Assembly: GCF_027579695.1 (NCBI RefSeq)
Contig: NC_083596.1
Span: 15,835,759 to 15,899,758 of the forward strand
Length of the DNA: 64,000 bases
Origin: Neoarius graeffei
Lineage: Eukaryota; Chordata; Actinopteri; Siluriformes; Ariidae
Direction: 5' to 3'
Shown here: positions 11,058 to 23,005 of the stretch, one piece after another
How positions within the stretch are numbered: position 1 is the first letter of the stretch
Layout of the letters: each line of letters starts with the position of its first letter
Program-made: the position numbers and the translations under genes
Notes under the pieces: model-generated
Told to the model about the DNA's origin: nothing
Databases searched by the model: none
The model's input: only the letters and a program-made list of their open reading frames with translations

Positions 11058-12607
11058 CGGTGGTGCTTGAAAGTTTGTGAACCCTTTAGAATTTTCTATA
11101 TTTCTGCATAAATATGACCTAAAACATCATCAGATTTTCACACAAGTCCTAAAAGTAGATAAAGAGAACCCAGTTAAACAAATGAGACAAAAATATTATA
11201 CTTGGTCATTTATTTATTGACGAAAATTATCCAATATTACATATCTGCGAGTGGCAAAAGTATGTGAACCTCTAGGATTAGCAGTTAATTTGAAGGTGAA
11301 ATTAGAGTCAGGTGTTTTCAATCAATGGGATGACAATCAGGTGTGAGTGGGCACCCTGTTTTATTTAAAGAACAGGGATCTATCAAAGTCTGATCTTCAC
11401 AGCACATGTTTGTGGAAATGTATCATGGCATGAACAAAGGAGATTTCTGAGGACCTCAGAAAAAGCGTTGTTGATGCTCATCAGGCTGGAAAAGATTACA
11501 AAACCATCTCTAAAGAGTTTGGACTCCACCAATCCACAGTCAGACAGATTGTGTACAAATGGAGGAAATTCAAGACCATTGCTACCCTCCCCAGGAGTGG
11601 TCGGCCAACAAAGATCACTCCAAGAGCAAGGCATGTAATAGTCAGCGAGGCCACAAAGGACCCCAGGGTAACTTCTAAGCAACTGAAGGCCTCTCTCACA
11701 TTGGCTAATGTTAATGTTCATGAGTCCACCATCAGGAGAACACTGAACAACAATGGTGTGCATGGCAGGATTGCAAGTCATCTGCAGTTTGCTAAAGATC
11801 ACGTGGACAAGCCAGAAGGCTATTGGAAAAATATTTTGTGGACGGATGAGACCAAAATAGAACTTTTTGGTTTAAATGAGAAGTGTTATGTTTGGAGAAA
11901 GGAAAACACTGCATTCCAGCATAAGAACCTTATCCCATCTGTGAAACATGGTGGTGGGAGTATCATGGTTTGGGCCTGTTTTGCTGCATCTGGGCCAGGA
12001 TGGGTTGCCATCATTGATGGAACAACGAATTCTGAATTATATCAGCGAATTCTAAAGCAAAATGTCAGAACATCTGTCCATGAACTGAATCTCAAGAGAA
12101 GGTGGGTCATGCAGCAAGACAACGACCCTAAGCACACAAGTCGTTCTACCAAAGAATGGTTAAAGAAGAATAAATTTAATGTTTTGGAATGGCCAAGTCA
12201 AAGTCCTAACCTTAATCCAATCGAAACATTGTGGAAGGACCTGAAGCGAGCAGTTCATGTGAGGAAACCCATCAACATCCCAGAGTTGAAGTTGTTCTGT
12301 ATGAAGGAATGGGCTAAAATTCCTCCAAGCCGGTGTGCAGGACTGATCAACAGTTACTGGAAACGTTTAGTTGCAGTTATTGCTGCACAAGGGGGTCACA
12401 CCAGATACTGAAAGCAAAGGTTCACATACTTTTGCCACTCACAGATATGTAATACTGGATCATTTTCCTCAATAAATAAATGACCAAGTATAATATTTTT
12501 GATTCTCTTTATCTACTTTTAGGACTTGTGTGAAAATCGGATGATGTTCATTATTTATGCAGAAATATAGAAAATGTAAAGGGTTCACAAACTTTCAAGC
12601 ACCACTG
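11058..12607 (+). mobile_element. Tc1-like DNA transposon, near-intact (copy C)
   Basis: The terminal inverted repeats begin CGGTGGTGCTTGAAAGTTTG on the left and end CTTTCAAGCACCACTG on the right, flanked by TA at 11056-11057 and 12608-12609. Length is about 1.55 kb, normal for Tc1 elements with one transposase gene. A second inverted block (GAGTGGCAAAAGTATGTGAACC) lies at the inner edge of each TIR. It belongs to a different subfamily from the copies at 3342 and 31,653. Confidence 0.95.
11434..12411 (+). pseudogene. Tc1-family transposase with one premature stop
   Basis: The frame is open for 325 codons from 11434 to 12411. It starts with a helix-turn-helix region (SEDLRKSVVDAHQAGKDY), continues with GRPTK and a second DNA-binding half, and then carries the DDE core: D in LWTDETKIELFG, D in MQQDNDPKHT, and E in LNPIETLW, with 34 residues between the last two. 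The expected ATG is at 11425, but the third codon is TGA at 11431-11433. No in-frame ATG follows soon enough to give a complete protein. The TGA could be a CGA decayed by CpG deamination. The glutamate motif has PN where PD is usual. Confidence 0.9.
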
Positions 12608-12609
12608 TA

Positions 12610-14339
12610 TACTCAGTTATTGTTTGAATCCAAGCTGAAGCACCAAAAGATGTCAGAGATGCTGACTTAGTATTAGGAAGCTGATAGTGTGAAGCATATA
12701 AATGCATTACAGTCCATTGATAGTAAGCAGATAATGAGCTTTTAGAGGTCGTATGATACAGGAACGGTTAATTAGGAAGTGAATTTTAATTACAGTTAAT
12801 TATAATTAGGAAATTATACACAGAGGCATCATGAGAGAGTTAAATGTAATGCAAGGCAAACTGGACTCATACCACAGATGAAGAGGCTGCAGTACATACT
12901 GGCTGAAAGGCTACTGAGATAAGCAACAGTGACAGTGATAGTGTCAGCCAGGCGTAACAGTGGGTGGTAACACCTTCAAAGAACTTGACTCTTCATCACA
13001 GCCAGCCGCTTTCCAGGGTGAATGAACCTGCAGCCTCGTGGCAATCTTTCAATCTCCCTGCTGTGACATCATCCTGCATTTGGTGGACTGGTAGACGTTA
13101 TGATGCACAAGCTATTTCAGAGCGGTATATCCTTTTTGCAGACAGAATAAAAATGATCCCAAATATGATTGACCTCAAGAACCACAATGTTCGAGCCTCA
13201 AGCATCCTTCAAGATACAAGTAAGACAAGGCATAGGATCTCTCAGGACCCACGAGACGAGATAGGGCGGCTTTTCATTTGGGTGTGAGCTGGTAATCAGA
13301 TACGAAGCATTCTAAGTTGAAGAAAGGTCACGTTCAATAATATGGGTGTGGTGTGCATTTACCACACTCATTCAGTCATCATTCCAAGGAGCGTCTGACT
13401 GGTCAGGGACTTCATGGTTGAAATGACTGATCTGTTTATGTTTTTTGAAGATTCAGAACCAAGTGAATTAATTCGAAAATACTGGCAGTAGTTGCAATTC
13501 CATCGGAATTTATTTGAATTCCATCGGGAGTCAACAGGTCCTTCGCAAACAGCTAGTAATTTAGGATTACCATGCCAAAATGGGGCCAACTAATGCAAAT
13601 CCTACTACTAGGATATCAGCTCATATACCGTGAGTAGAGAAAAAAGCAAAATGGCGGAGCGCATCAAGTCAGATATATCACTTTGTTGTCAAGTATTGAA
13701 AAAAACAGAAATGAAAAAGTATGAAAAAAACAGAAATAGCTAAAAGAATATAGTCATATCCGTCCCGTATCATTCCCCCCCCCACCCCAAATGTCTCCTG
13801 TTCCACACTCCAGCCCAGTCGGTGGCAGTAATGCGCCTTTAAGTTGGTTTGTCAACCTCCAAAAAACCCCAAAATACTAAAGAAGAAGAACAACAACAAC
13901 AAAATGGCGGTGCGTGTTGCTGAACCAACCGAGGACGACATAAAAACTTTACTCGAAAACAAAAACCCCAAAAATATTTTTTTAAAAAGCAACAAAATAT
14001 GGAATAAAAGTATTTGATGGTAAGAGTGTATCTTTTTTATTTTTCAAGAAATATTATTATTATCGCATTTTCCACAAATTGCTCCTGTCATTTCGCCGGT
14101 TTGTTTACATTCTAAGCGGAAATGATTTTGTCTGACGTTTCGTATAAAGTTTTTATTTATCGAATTTGCAAAAAATAAAAATAAAAATGCTCGGTTTCTC
14201 AAAACCCAGTGAATGTGGATAGAATAAAACAGTCATTCCGATCAATCTTGTCGTACACGGCTCATAGCCGACTCAGCGCTACACACTTCGTTGGCAATCA
14301 GCTCGTGTACGATTCGATTTTGTGGAATAACTGTTAAAT
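12610..14339. other. No gene recognised; LINE/SINE-like tail at about 13780-13905
   Basis: About 1.7 kb without a supported gene. The stretch around 13800-13905 (GTCGGTGGCAGTAATGCGCC, then AAGAAGAAGAACAACAACAA) resembles the 3' tail of a fish retroposon, but I cannot assign a family. Confidence 0.4.
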
Positions 14340-14347
14340 ATTTATAT

Positions 14348-15186
14348 CAGGGCTTTGAACCGGTTCAAGGAACGAAAACGAAAACCGGGAACTTTTTCTA
14401 TTTCACATGGAACAGAAAGGAAACCAGAAACTTTATTATTTTTTATGTTCCGGAACAGAAACGCTTATTAAAAATAACGGTAACCGGTTAATACCGGTTT
14501 TTATTTCGTTCCTCAAAGTTTCCGTAGCCTACAAATAAAAAAAGTCATTCTTCTCCTGCGCAAGTTTCTATGACCCGCTGGGGTTCACTTCCTGTGTGAC
14601 GTTCGCTGACTGAATGGACAGAGCGGGAGGGTGGACTACTATCACGTCTCCACATCTTAAATAAGAGGTAAATATTGCAGTCTATCGTTATTCAAAAACG
14701 TCAATTTCAAACACGATATCAATATATTTGTCCACGTTAATGAGAGGCTCGCGAACATTAAATGACGTTAACCTCTGTTAGCCCATCAATGCATAGGGCC
14801 TGACTAGCCTTTGGTAACACACTAAACGAATTATCTTTCATTTTTGGCACTTTTTCTGTTTGTGTAGATGGGAAGACATACTGAGAATCCAAATCGTCAA
14901 CATTTGAAATAATAATTGTTTTGAATTATTTCTTGTCTTATTTAATGAAGGTTGTAATAGAATTAGCCTACATTTGGCTTAAGCTGGATGAGACAGAGAC
15001 ATAATTTTATAGCCATTTGTTAAACAGCTGACAGGGAACGTAATTAACCGTTACAGGAACGAAATTTTTTTGTTCTAACCGGTTCGGGAACGTCTATTTA
15101 ATGGTGGAACCCAAAACCGGAAACGTTAAAATTCCGTTTCTGTTCGGAACGAACCAATAGGAAAAAAATTCTGGTTCAAAGCCCTG
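14348..15186. mobile_element. hAT-like nonautonomous element (CAGGGCTTTGAACC family), copy 1
   Basis: The ends are CAGGGCTTTGAACCGGTTC and TGGTTCAAAGCCCTG. A perfect 8-bp TSD ATTTATAT lies at 14340-14347 and 15187-15194. The 839-bp body has no transposase frame. The copy at 27,052-28,349 matches it in reverse orientation. Confidence 0.92.
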
Positions 15187-15194
15187 ATTTATAT

Positions 15195-15561
15195 ACATTA
15201 AATAATAGGATCCCTGCCACCTACGCAATGACACAGTGTAAGCTAATAACAGTGATTGTCCTACGTTTCACTCAGCTGTAAATGTTTGAAACATAACTCC
15301 GATTTGTTGGCACCCAGTCACGCTGTATTGGGGCTCATTACTATTTAACAGCCTTGTTTACTGGAAATGATAGAAGCCAAGGAGCTTTGCAACCACAGTA
15401 GTACAATCATAGATCGCATGAGGCATTGAGATATACAGCTACACTATGTGCCTGAATGCCTGAGTGACATCACACATTTCTGACACCTACTACTGTATTC
15501 CTCCATGCAGTTGTTTATAATGTACTACCAGAGTGTTCTACTGTAAGCGAGCAAAGAAACT
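15195..15561. other. No gene recognised
   Basis: Unique sequence between two transposable elements. Nothing supported. Confidence 0.4.
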
Positions 15562-17079
15562 GCCCTTATGAAACAGAAGTTTATTCAAGTGTGCTTCTAG
15601 TACACTTCTTTTAAACTAAAAGTGTGCTTTCAGTTTAATTTTTATTTCCTTATCAGAGTTATACTTAATAAAGTTATACGTAAGTATACTTGGCTTATAC
15701 TGAAAAGTATATCGAAAAGTCGAAGTATATTAAGCTTATACTTAAACTTTTGATCAAGATATACTTAACAAAAGTGTAATAAAGTATTAAAATATTTGTG
15801 CCTTATGTTTAAGTGGACTTACCCTGTAGTTGTGCTTCAGCATTGCTGACTCTTAGGTATGTCTGTGGTTCCATATAAGTTTTGTTTTTTTTTTAATTTC
15901 TCCTGAGTGGGATAATTAATTATTTCTTTTTCTTTACAGCTTGGATGTCAATTTCAGTTCTCAATGACATGTTTTTATACTTTGACATTTAATACAATAT
16001 TGCTTTAAATTTTGATTTTTAAAGAAAATGAATATGTTCTTAATCCTGAGTATCTGTTTTTATTTTGTGAATTCTTACTTTTATAACTTCATTGTAACTT
16101 AAGGTACAAAACACTTACGTTGTCTACTGGTAGTGTGCATGAGGTAAGGGTTAGGGCTAGAAAACTAATAGTATACCGAGAAGGGTAATTGCAGTACACT
16201 TCAAAACTAAAAAGTGGACTAGAAGTGTGTAACGAGTAAACCAATAGTATATTTCCAGTATACTACAAAGTATACTTTAGTAAACTAAAAAGTGGACTAG
16301 AAGTATAAAACAAGTAAACTCGTAGTACACTCTAAAAAATGACACCATGTCTGAACTTAAACAACTGAGGTAACAATTTGTATCGGTCTTTTTAAGTATT
16401 CCCAACAAAGCAATTATTCAGTTCCGCTGACTCTTTTTTTAAAGTATGCTAAACTTAATTTCAGTTGACTTCTAAAAGCTTAGGTAGGTTGCACGAACTT
16501 AATTTTCCAAGTGCCAACTCAATTTGTTAACAAATTACTTAACAAATTTGAAAAAACTTAACAAATTGAGTTGGCACTTGGAAAATTAAGTTCGTGCAAC
16601 CTACCTAAGCTTTTAGAAGTCAACTGAAATTAAGTTTAGCATACTTTAAAAAAAGAGTCAGCGGAACTGAATAATTGCTTTGTTGGGAATACTTAAAAAG
16701 ACCGATGTAAATTGTTACCTCAATTGTTTAAGTTCAGACATGGTGTCATTTTTTAGAGTGTATATTTCCAGTATACTATGAAGTATGCTTTTGTAAACTA
16801 AAGTGTGGACTAGAACTAGTAAACTATTACTTGTGGTATACTTGCAGTGCAAAATAAAAATACTAGTTCTATACTCAGAGTTTACTTCTCTTAGACTTAA
16901 AGTATACTTTTTATAAACTAAAAGTGGGCCAACTTAGTCCCAAGAAGTATTAGATTAGTTTACTTACAAGTATACTGTAAGTACATTGATATCAGTATAC
17001 TTGGTACACAAAAGTATACTTAAGGAAATCTACTTTACTTAATCAAATGAACTTGAAGTATACTTCTTTTTGATAAGGG
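15562..17079. mobile_element. TIR element rich in AAGTATACTT motifs
   Basis: The outer ends look inverted (GCCCTTATGAAACAGAAGTTT on the left, AAGTATACTTCTTTTTGATAAGGG on the right, read in pieces). The interior is full of short AAGTATACT / AGTATACTT motifs on both strands. A long palindrome is inserted at 16330-16760. No coding capacity. Boundaries are approximate and I could not confirm a TSD. Confidence 0.55.
16330..16760. repeat. Long foldback (palindromic) element, arms about 201 bp
   Basis: The left arm (16330-16530) starts CACTCTAAAAAATGACACC. The right arm (16558-16760) is its near-exact reverse complement, ending GGTGTCATTTTTTAGAGTG. The spacer is about 27 bp. No open frame of note. 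It behaves as an insertion inside the surrounding TIR element. Confidence 0.9.
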
Positions 17080-17292
17080 TGTGTACAAAAATCAAATCAA
17101 ATTCCACATTTATTTACATACAGTATATATTCCAAACCTCCAACTAGTGCTACATGTGATTATAATGATTTGTGTTGGTAATGTGTTTGAAAGGCAGCAA
17201 CAGAAAGTACAGAATAAAAATATTTGCATGGAAAATATGTTGGCAGGGTAAGAAGCAGTTCAAGCAGAACGAATAGTCAAATCATCAAACTT

Positions 17293-18245
17293 TAGGGCTG
17301 TGAAATGGAAAAAGTTAAATCCGAGTGAAAAAATGCGCAGGGGGGCAGCTTTTACTGGTACTGATATATCTGGGACCAAATCCCTTAAGTCACATTATGT
17401 TCTTACTTAATGCAAAATTAATCTTATATATCTGTGTGTATGTGTGATCATGCTAAGGCTATCATGCTAAATGCATTTATATGACGATCAGCATGGCAAG
17501 TTAAAAATAAGTTATAACACTAATAAACATTTAGTAAAAAGTATCATGCATGATCAACATACAAATATGAAAACAAGATATAAATACCTGGTATTCTGTA
17601 ATTTGACAGCTTTAATTTCATCAGTTCTGTGTGTTTCTTTCCCTGCACATGATCGACCGAGTGTGTTCTTCCTCCCGATCCGTACTTGACATCCTGATGG
17701 CATAACGCGCAGTACGCCTTGCCTGGTTCCTTGATCTTTCGGATGTGTTCGTAAAGATATTCGTTTCCGACTTTAAATTCCAGCCACCGCCAATTCCACG
17801 GATTCTTGATACCGTTTTCCTTGTCTGCTTTTCTCACATTGTCATTATCACCATCTTCCCTCTGTACAGTCTCTCCATGACACAGTCATACCGAAAAAAT
17901 CTTTTATTATCACTTAATCGCAAGCTATATTGTCAACATGGGTTTGAAAAGAGTAACCCGAAAATGGTAAGAAAGAAATGGCGCTGTGTCGTAAAACAGT
18001 TTACGATGTTGTATATATAACTTGTACAATGTCGTAAAATACACAGACACCTGGTGTTAGATTGTTCCCCTCCCCCCATCCCATCCAGTAAACAATGTAC
18101 TCGTCGGTGATTTCGGTCCCCAACCATTAGCAGAGTACCCCACCCCTTACTTTTTTTTTTGCAAAAATACACGATTTACAAAAATGGTATTTTTGCGATC
18201 AAATCTGCGGAATTCCGCGAATCCGCGAATTTTTCACAGCCCTGA
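17293..18245 (-). mobile_element. hAT-like element with BED-type finger fragment
   Basis: The ends are TAGGGCTGTGAAA and TTTTCACAGCCCT. The interior carries a minus-strand zinc-finger-like frame (17,544-17,837). I could not find a convincing 8-bp TSD, so assignment to hAT rests on the termini and finger type. Confidence 0.6.
17544..17837 (-). pseudogene. Zinc-finger fragment of a transposon protein
   Basis: The frame contains AYCALCHQDV and, about 20 residues later, HVQGKKH, a C-x2-C...H-x5-H arrangement like BED or related fingers in hAT-type ORFs. Sequence before the finger (WNWRWLEFKVGNEYL) has no motif I recognise. No catalytic domain follows. A complete host gene is unlikely because the frame sits wholly within an element bounded by inverted termini. 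Confidence 0.5.
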
Positions 18246-18249
18246 AGTT

Positions 18250-18800
18250 ATCTGTGTCGAAGTAAGCGCGAAGGACTCTTCTCGACACTTTTCATGGGTT
18301 TTTTTTTGTTTGTGTGTGTGGATAGTTTCAATGATTCATATCAGTGTTACTCAATGTTCCTGGAGTCCTCCTGCCTACATTCAACTATACAGCCAACTAT
18401 AACAAGCCTGTACTGGGCCAAGTGAAAAAGGTGCAGGACAAGGACTGAAAAGCTCTGCTACGATTCTATCTTGTCTACTTTTCCAAGGTTCTACATAGAA
18501 CTTTTTCCTCAAGGACAAACCAAGCAGGGGTTCTCGAACGTTTTGCAGTCAGGGACCCCATCTGAACATTCATGCAGTCATTTTCTATACCACTTATCCA
18601 GACACCCAGACTGTCTTTTTTTTCTTTACTGGCTATATTAGTCCCTACACGCAACCCTTTTTAAAAAAATCTTGACTGTCTGTATTGTCCTAAATGTTAA
18701 CCTGTTGTTTTTATCTTTTAATTCTAGTATTTGCTTACAGGTATTAAAGGATTTGTATAGTTAATTTCTATTGCTGTCTACATTCTTGTATTGGAATATT
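18250..18800. other. No gene recognised
   Basis: Unique AT-rich sequence. The stretch around 18,530-18,600 resembles degraded repeat DNA, but I cannot name it. Confidence 0.35.
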
Positions 18801-18801
18801 G

Positions 18802-19179
18802 TCCATCCATCCATCCATTATCTGTAACCGCTTATCCTGTTCAGGGTCGCGGGCAAGCTGGAGCCTATCCCAGCTGACTACGGGCGAAAGGCGGGGTACA
18901 CCCTGGACAAGTCGCCAGGTCATCACAGGGCTGATACATAGAGACAAACAACCATTCACACTCACATTCACACCTACGGTCAATTTAGAGCCAGCAGTTA
19001 ACCTAACCTCCATGTCTTTGGACTGTTGGGGAAACCGGAGCACCCGGAGGAAACCCACGTAGACACGAGGAGAAACATGCAAACTCTACATAGAAAGCCC
19101 CCCATTGGCCACTGGGCTCAAACCCAGAACCTTCTTGCTGTGAGGCGACAGTGCTAACCACGACACCACCGTGCCACAC
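18802..19179 (-). mobile_element. V-SINE-like retroposon with (CATC)n tail
   Basis: Minus-strand copy whose tail is CCATCCATCCATCC, unlike the CTCATCTCAT tail of most copies here. Core and head are intact (CTGACTACGGGCGAAAGGCG, ACACCACCGTGCC). No clear TSD. Confidence 0.8.
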
Positions 19180-19399
19180 TGTGTATTTGTATTTTGTATC
19201 AGATAGCGTAATTGCACTGGTAAATCCCTACATTGTTCACTTTTTGCACTACTGCCATGGTACACACTCTATTCTACCATAGCATCCTACTGAACCACTT
19301 CCACTATGCATATTGCCTAGAGTCTGTAATCATTTCACAATTGTTTTCTGGGAGGTGTTTTTTCTTGCATTTGTATGTGTGTCATATAAGCTACTTGCT

Positions 19400-19616
19400 C
19401 AAGGGCACTTCAGCCCAACCTCAGGCCATGGCTGCTCCATGTTAACCTAACCAAATGTCTTTGAACTGTGGGGGAAAAACAGAGGACCCGAAGGAAACCC
19501 ACACGGGGAGAACATGCAGACTCCGCACAGAAAGTCCACCATTGGCTACTGGGCTCAAACTCAGAATCTTCTTCCTGCGAGGCGACAGTGCGAACCACTA
19601 CACCATCGTGTCGCCC
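19400..19616 (-). mobile_element. Partial V-SINE-like retroposon, variant tail
   Basis: The head and core (TGCGAGGCGACAGTGCGAAC; CACACGGGGAGAACATGCAG) match the family. The tail switches to CTCAAGGGCACTTCAGCCC, the tail type also seen near 42.4 kb and 46.4 kb. Confidence 0.65.
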
Positions 19617-19839
19617 ACTCCAGCTCACCCATGAACGACAATGATAGATATCTACAAGATATCTATATATTCACTGTTGGATGGGCGTGAGCTGGAGTCA
19701 ATCCCAGTTGAGGATAATCTATTCAATTATATATTCAAATAAACTCTTCAAATATTAAACCTGTGAGGTCAAAGTGCACAAAAACAATGTGGCTTTTTCT
19801 CCTAGCCAAAAGAGCTTTTCATTCTAGAAATTTCCACCA

Positions 19840-20125
19840 ACAAACACATTATGGCAGAACCAGTTTGGGAAGCCATGGCCTGCAGGTTCGAGAAGCAGCT
19901 TTGAGCCTGAACGATTATTCGTTTGATTCCCCGGACCAGCAGGAAAATGCGTGGGTTGAAGGAGTGAATGAATAGCACTTTCCCTTCCCTCTACATCCAC
20001 GGCCTAACCCCTGACCGTTCTCTGCTGCTGCTCACTGCTCTGTGTATGTTTGTGTGTTCACTGCTTCAGATGCGGAGAAAGAATTTCATTGTGCTCGAAT
20101 GCACGTGTGATGAATAAAAGGCTTA
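19840..20125 (+). mobile_element. SINE-tail-like fragment
   Basis: It ends with GCACTGCTTCAGATGCGGAG-like sequence followed by AATTTCATTGTGCTCGAATG and ATGAATAAAAG. This resembles the alternative SINE tail near 42,760-42,840. The head is not recognisable. Confidence 0.4.
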
Positions 20126-20910
20126 AAATTCCCCCAAAATATTTTCCAGCCTACGCAAAAGACAATCATAAATGTAAACTCATTTTTTTTTTTGAAAGTG
20201 AATTCATTTTAAATATAGAAAATGAAACAGTTTTGTAACTGCACCTGAATTTTGTTTCAGAGTTGCTATAATAAGGCTTTTCAGTTTGTCCCTCAGAAGG
20301 AGCAAACCTTAAAGTTTCTGTCATGATGTCTATAACTAGAGGTGGACAAAGTACCCAACTTCATTACTTAAGTCAAAGTACAGATCCCGCTGGTCAAATG
20401 TTACTCCGAGACAAGTGAAAGTTCTCCAGTCAAATTTTTACTTAAGTACTGAAGTACTTACTTTTAAAAATACTTAAGTATTAAAAGTACATTTTCTGTC
20501 AACGCATCGTTGTATTATTGCCACAACACTTACAAAACCTAACGCCGTTACCAAAGACAGAAATGTGAATTCACAAAACGAACGCATGCTGTGCATCATG
20601 GCGGTTTAACGTGAAGCTAGCTAGTCAGTGAAACTCCACCTGACATGCTAGCAAACTCTTTTCAAACTCGAAATCATATTGGGTAGCTAACGCTACTAGA
20701 AAAGAAAGATTTCAACATTCTGTTTATTTGGCAAGATTATGCTAAAATATATTTCTGAAAGGACTGCAGATAAGTTAACGTTATTCATGTTAGCGTAACT
20801 CCGTTTTTACATGCTAACTAACAGTGTCCAAGTTAACTAGCTATGTGTTAACGTGAGCCGTGGACAAGGCTACGGCGACTTGGTGGGAAAATCCATAGAA
20901 AGTCATTTGA

Positions 20911-21196
20911 CTAACCAGACTGCATAGCTATTGCAACGTTATCGCTAGCTCTAAAAGCACAGACAGCTTTGTTGCAAGCTTTCTCTTGGAATAAAACGTT
21001 TACATATCTCAATATGCTTCCGCAGGTCGGATGGCGAGTTTTTGTAGGCTGTGATGTGGTTTGTTTTCGGTAAACAAAGCAAACATTTAAAACGAAACGA
21101 ATCTTTAATCCTTTCAGAAAACTGAAACATGGGTTCATGGGCCATGGGTGTGTATGCGTTCCCCAGAAGAACCGCCTCCTTCCATTCTGCCATCAA
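20911..21196 (-). pseudogene. BED-type finger fragment, hAT copy 2
   Basis: Same fragment as at 6700-6918: FKCLLCLPKTNHITAYK, then LRKHIEICKRF. The final histidine position differs and the frame shifts near 20,950, after which a second frame carries the rest (AFRASDNVAIAMQ). The remains are nonfunctional. Confidence 0.65.
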
Positions 21197-21981
21197 CTGA
21201 TCGTGTTCAAATAACGCTGCTGAGAAATCATCGATCTTGATTTTATCCAGTCTATGAATGTGACGTGACCCTAGTGATTACTGATCGGCTGTCTCAGTGT
21301 CACCTAAGAAAAAACCATCACGTTTTAGAAAAGAAAAGAAAAACATCTACTTTCAAATCTGCTTCATCGTAACGAGTAACGAGGACCTTGATAGAAATGT
21401 AGTGGAGTGAAAAGTACGATATTTGTCTTTCAAATGTAGTGAAGTTAAAGTTGTAAGTTTCCAAAAAAAATTAATACTCAAGTACAGATACTCAAAGTGT
21501 ACTTAAAGGGATAGTTCGGGATTTTTGACATGAATCTGTATGGCATCCCCATCAACAGTGTCGTGCAAACACACTGACTTACCATGTAGTGAAAATTCAT
21601 TATGTCTGATAATTATAACTATTCTTTTAAGTTCGTTTCTTAAGACACGTATTTTTAAAGTAGTCCGGCAAGTTTGTTGGGGTCACGAAAGTAAAACGTT
21701 TTTCGTCTCAAAACAGCATGTGTTCAAAAGAGTGATATATTTGCATCACAAAACCGTTGCCAAATAAAAAGTCAGACCTCGCAATTATTTGGCGCTATAT
21801 TTTGTCTCCCTCGGTATCACTGCGCGCTGTCATGTTGACATCTGCGCAGGAATCAACACCTTTCCCATTGTTTGGCAGTGATTAGGAGTTCAGATCAGCA
21901 GCGCTAACAAGCTAATTTGAGAGCAAGAACAGCGACAAATTTATCACCTTCTATAACCTATACAATAATATATTTGTGAAA

Positions 21982-22053
21982 ATGGTGCGCACTTGCGACT
22001 ATCCAGGCTGTAGCAACAAAGATGTGGCTGAATCTCTGCACACATTTTACCGT
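21982..22053 (+). pseudogene. THAP-domain N-terminal fragment
   Basis: From an ATG at 21,982 the frame reads MVRTCDYPGCSN and then SLHTFYR, the start of a THAP zinc finger (C-x4-C spacing, then the aromatic stretch). It is cut off after about 24 codons, shortly before the nested element at 22,099. The C-x2-H half is missing. It is most likely a transposase remnant within the TTAA element. Confidence 0.6.
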
Positions 22054-22098
22054 CGTAGTCAGACATGTTGTCGCTAACTTTGCTAGCAGTAAACAATG

Positions 22099-22220
22099 TA
22101 GTGATGTGTTGGTCGCGAACGATCCGGTTCAAAGAGCCGGCTCTTTGAAGTGAACGACGGGAGCCGGCTCTTCGGTGGGAGCCGAGTTGGGGAGCCGAAT
22201 TAGTTTTTTGTCCTTAGGTG

Positions 22221-22265
<45 letters not shown>

Positions 22266-23005
22266 AGCTCAGCTGAAGGATGATTGTCTATTTGACAACC
22301 ATGATCATTGTTTTGTTGCCGTGAATTCCTAAAGCTCATGATATAAATTGTCGCTCATAAATTGACAGGTTCGGTCGGCAACCGCCTTGGCATGGCCAGA
22401 TTAATCTGCGGTATACAACGAGACAGCAGTCATTATAACAGGAGCAGATTTGCTGTTCCAGCGGCTTCTCATTACTGGTGGAGCAGAGTGCGGCACTTTT
22501 TTCTCTTTTTCCATGCGCTCAAGGTGCCACATATTTTGTTGCACATTGTTCTGTGTTTGTTAAAATAATTTCCAACTTTGCTTCATAGTTTCTTAGGCTT
22601 GATTTATACTTCATAATTTATTTTGTGGCATTTTGTTCAAGGTCGAGTGTGAAATAAAGCCATAAAGGATAACAGTTGATGTCTTCTGTGTATTTTATAT
22701 TGGTAATATAACACAGTTTTGCATTATGTTTGTGAGAAAATAATTTATTAATTGGTAAGTAAGTTTTATTTCTATAGCTAGAACATTGTTACACTGCTAT
22801 ACTTTACAAAGCTTTACAATGGCTACAAAAACTAAAAAATAAAATGGAAAACATCCTATTGATAAAATATAAATAATAATGTAATTAATTAACTAGTTAA
22901 TTGCAGCAATTAAATAAAAAATAAAATCTCAGGAGCCGTTTGGGAGCCGAAAGAGCCGGCTCCTTATAGTAAGAAGAGCCAAAAGAGCCGAAATTCCCAT
23001 CACTA
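22099..23005. mobile_element. hAT-like element (innermost)
   Basis: The ends are TAGTGATG and CATCACTA. A perfect 8-bp TSD AAACAATG lies at 22,091-22,098 and 23,006-23,013. Subterminal regions are rich in GAGCCGGCTCTTT-type motifs, and an (AG)n run of about 36 bp lies at 22,225-22,262. No transposase frame. Confidence 0.9.
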
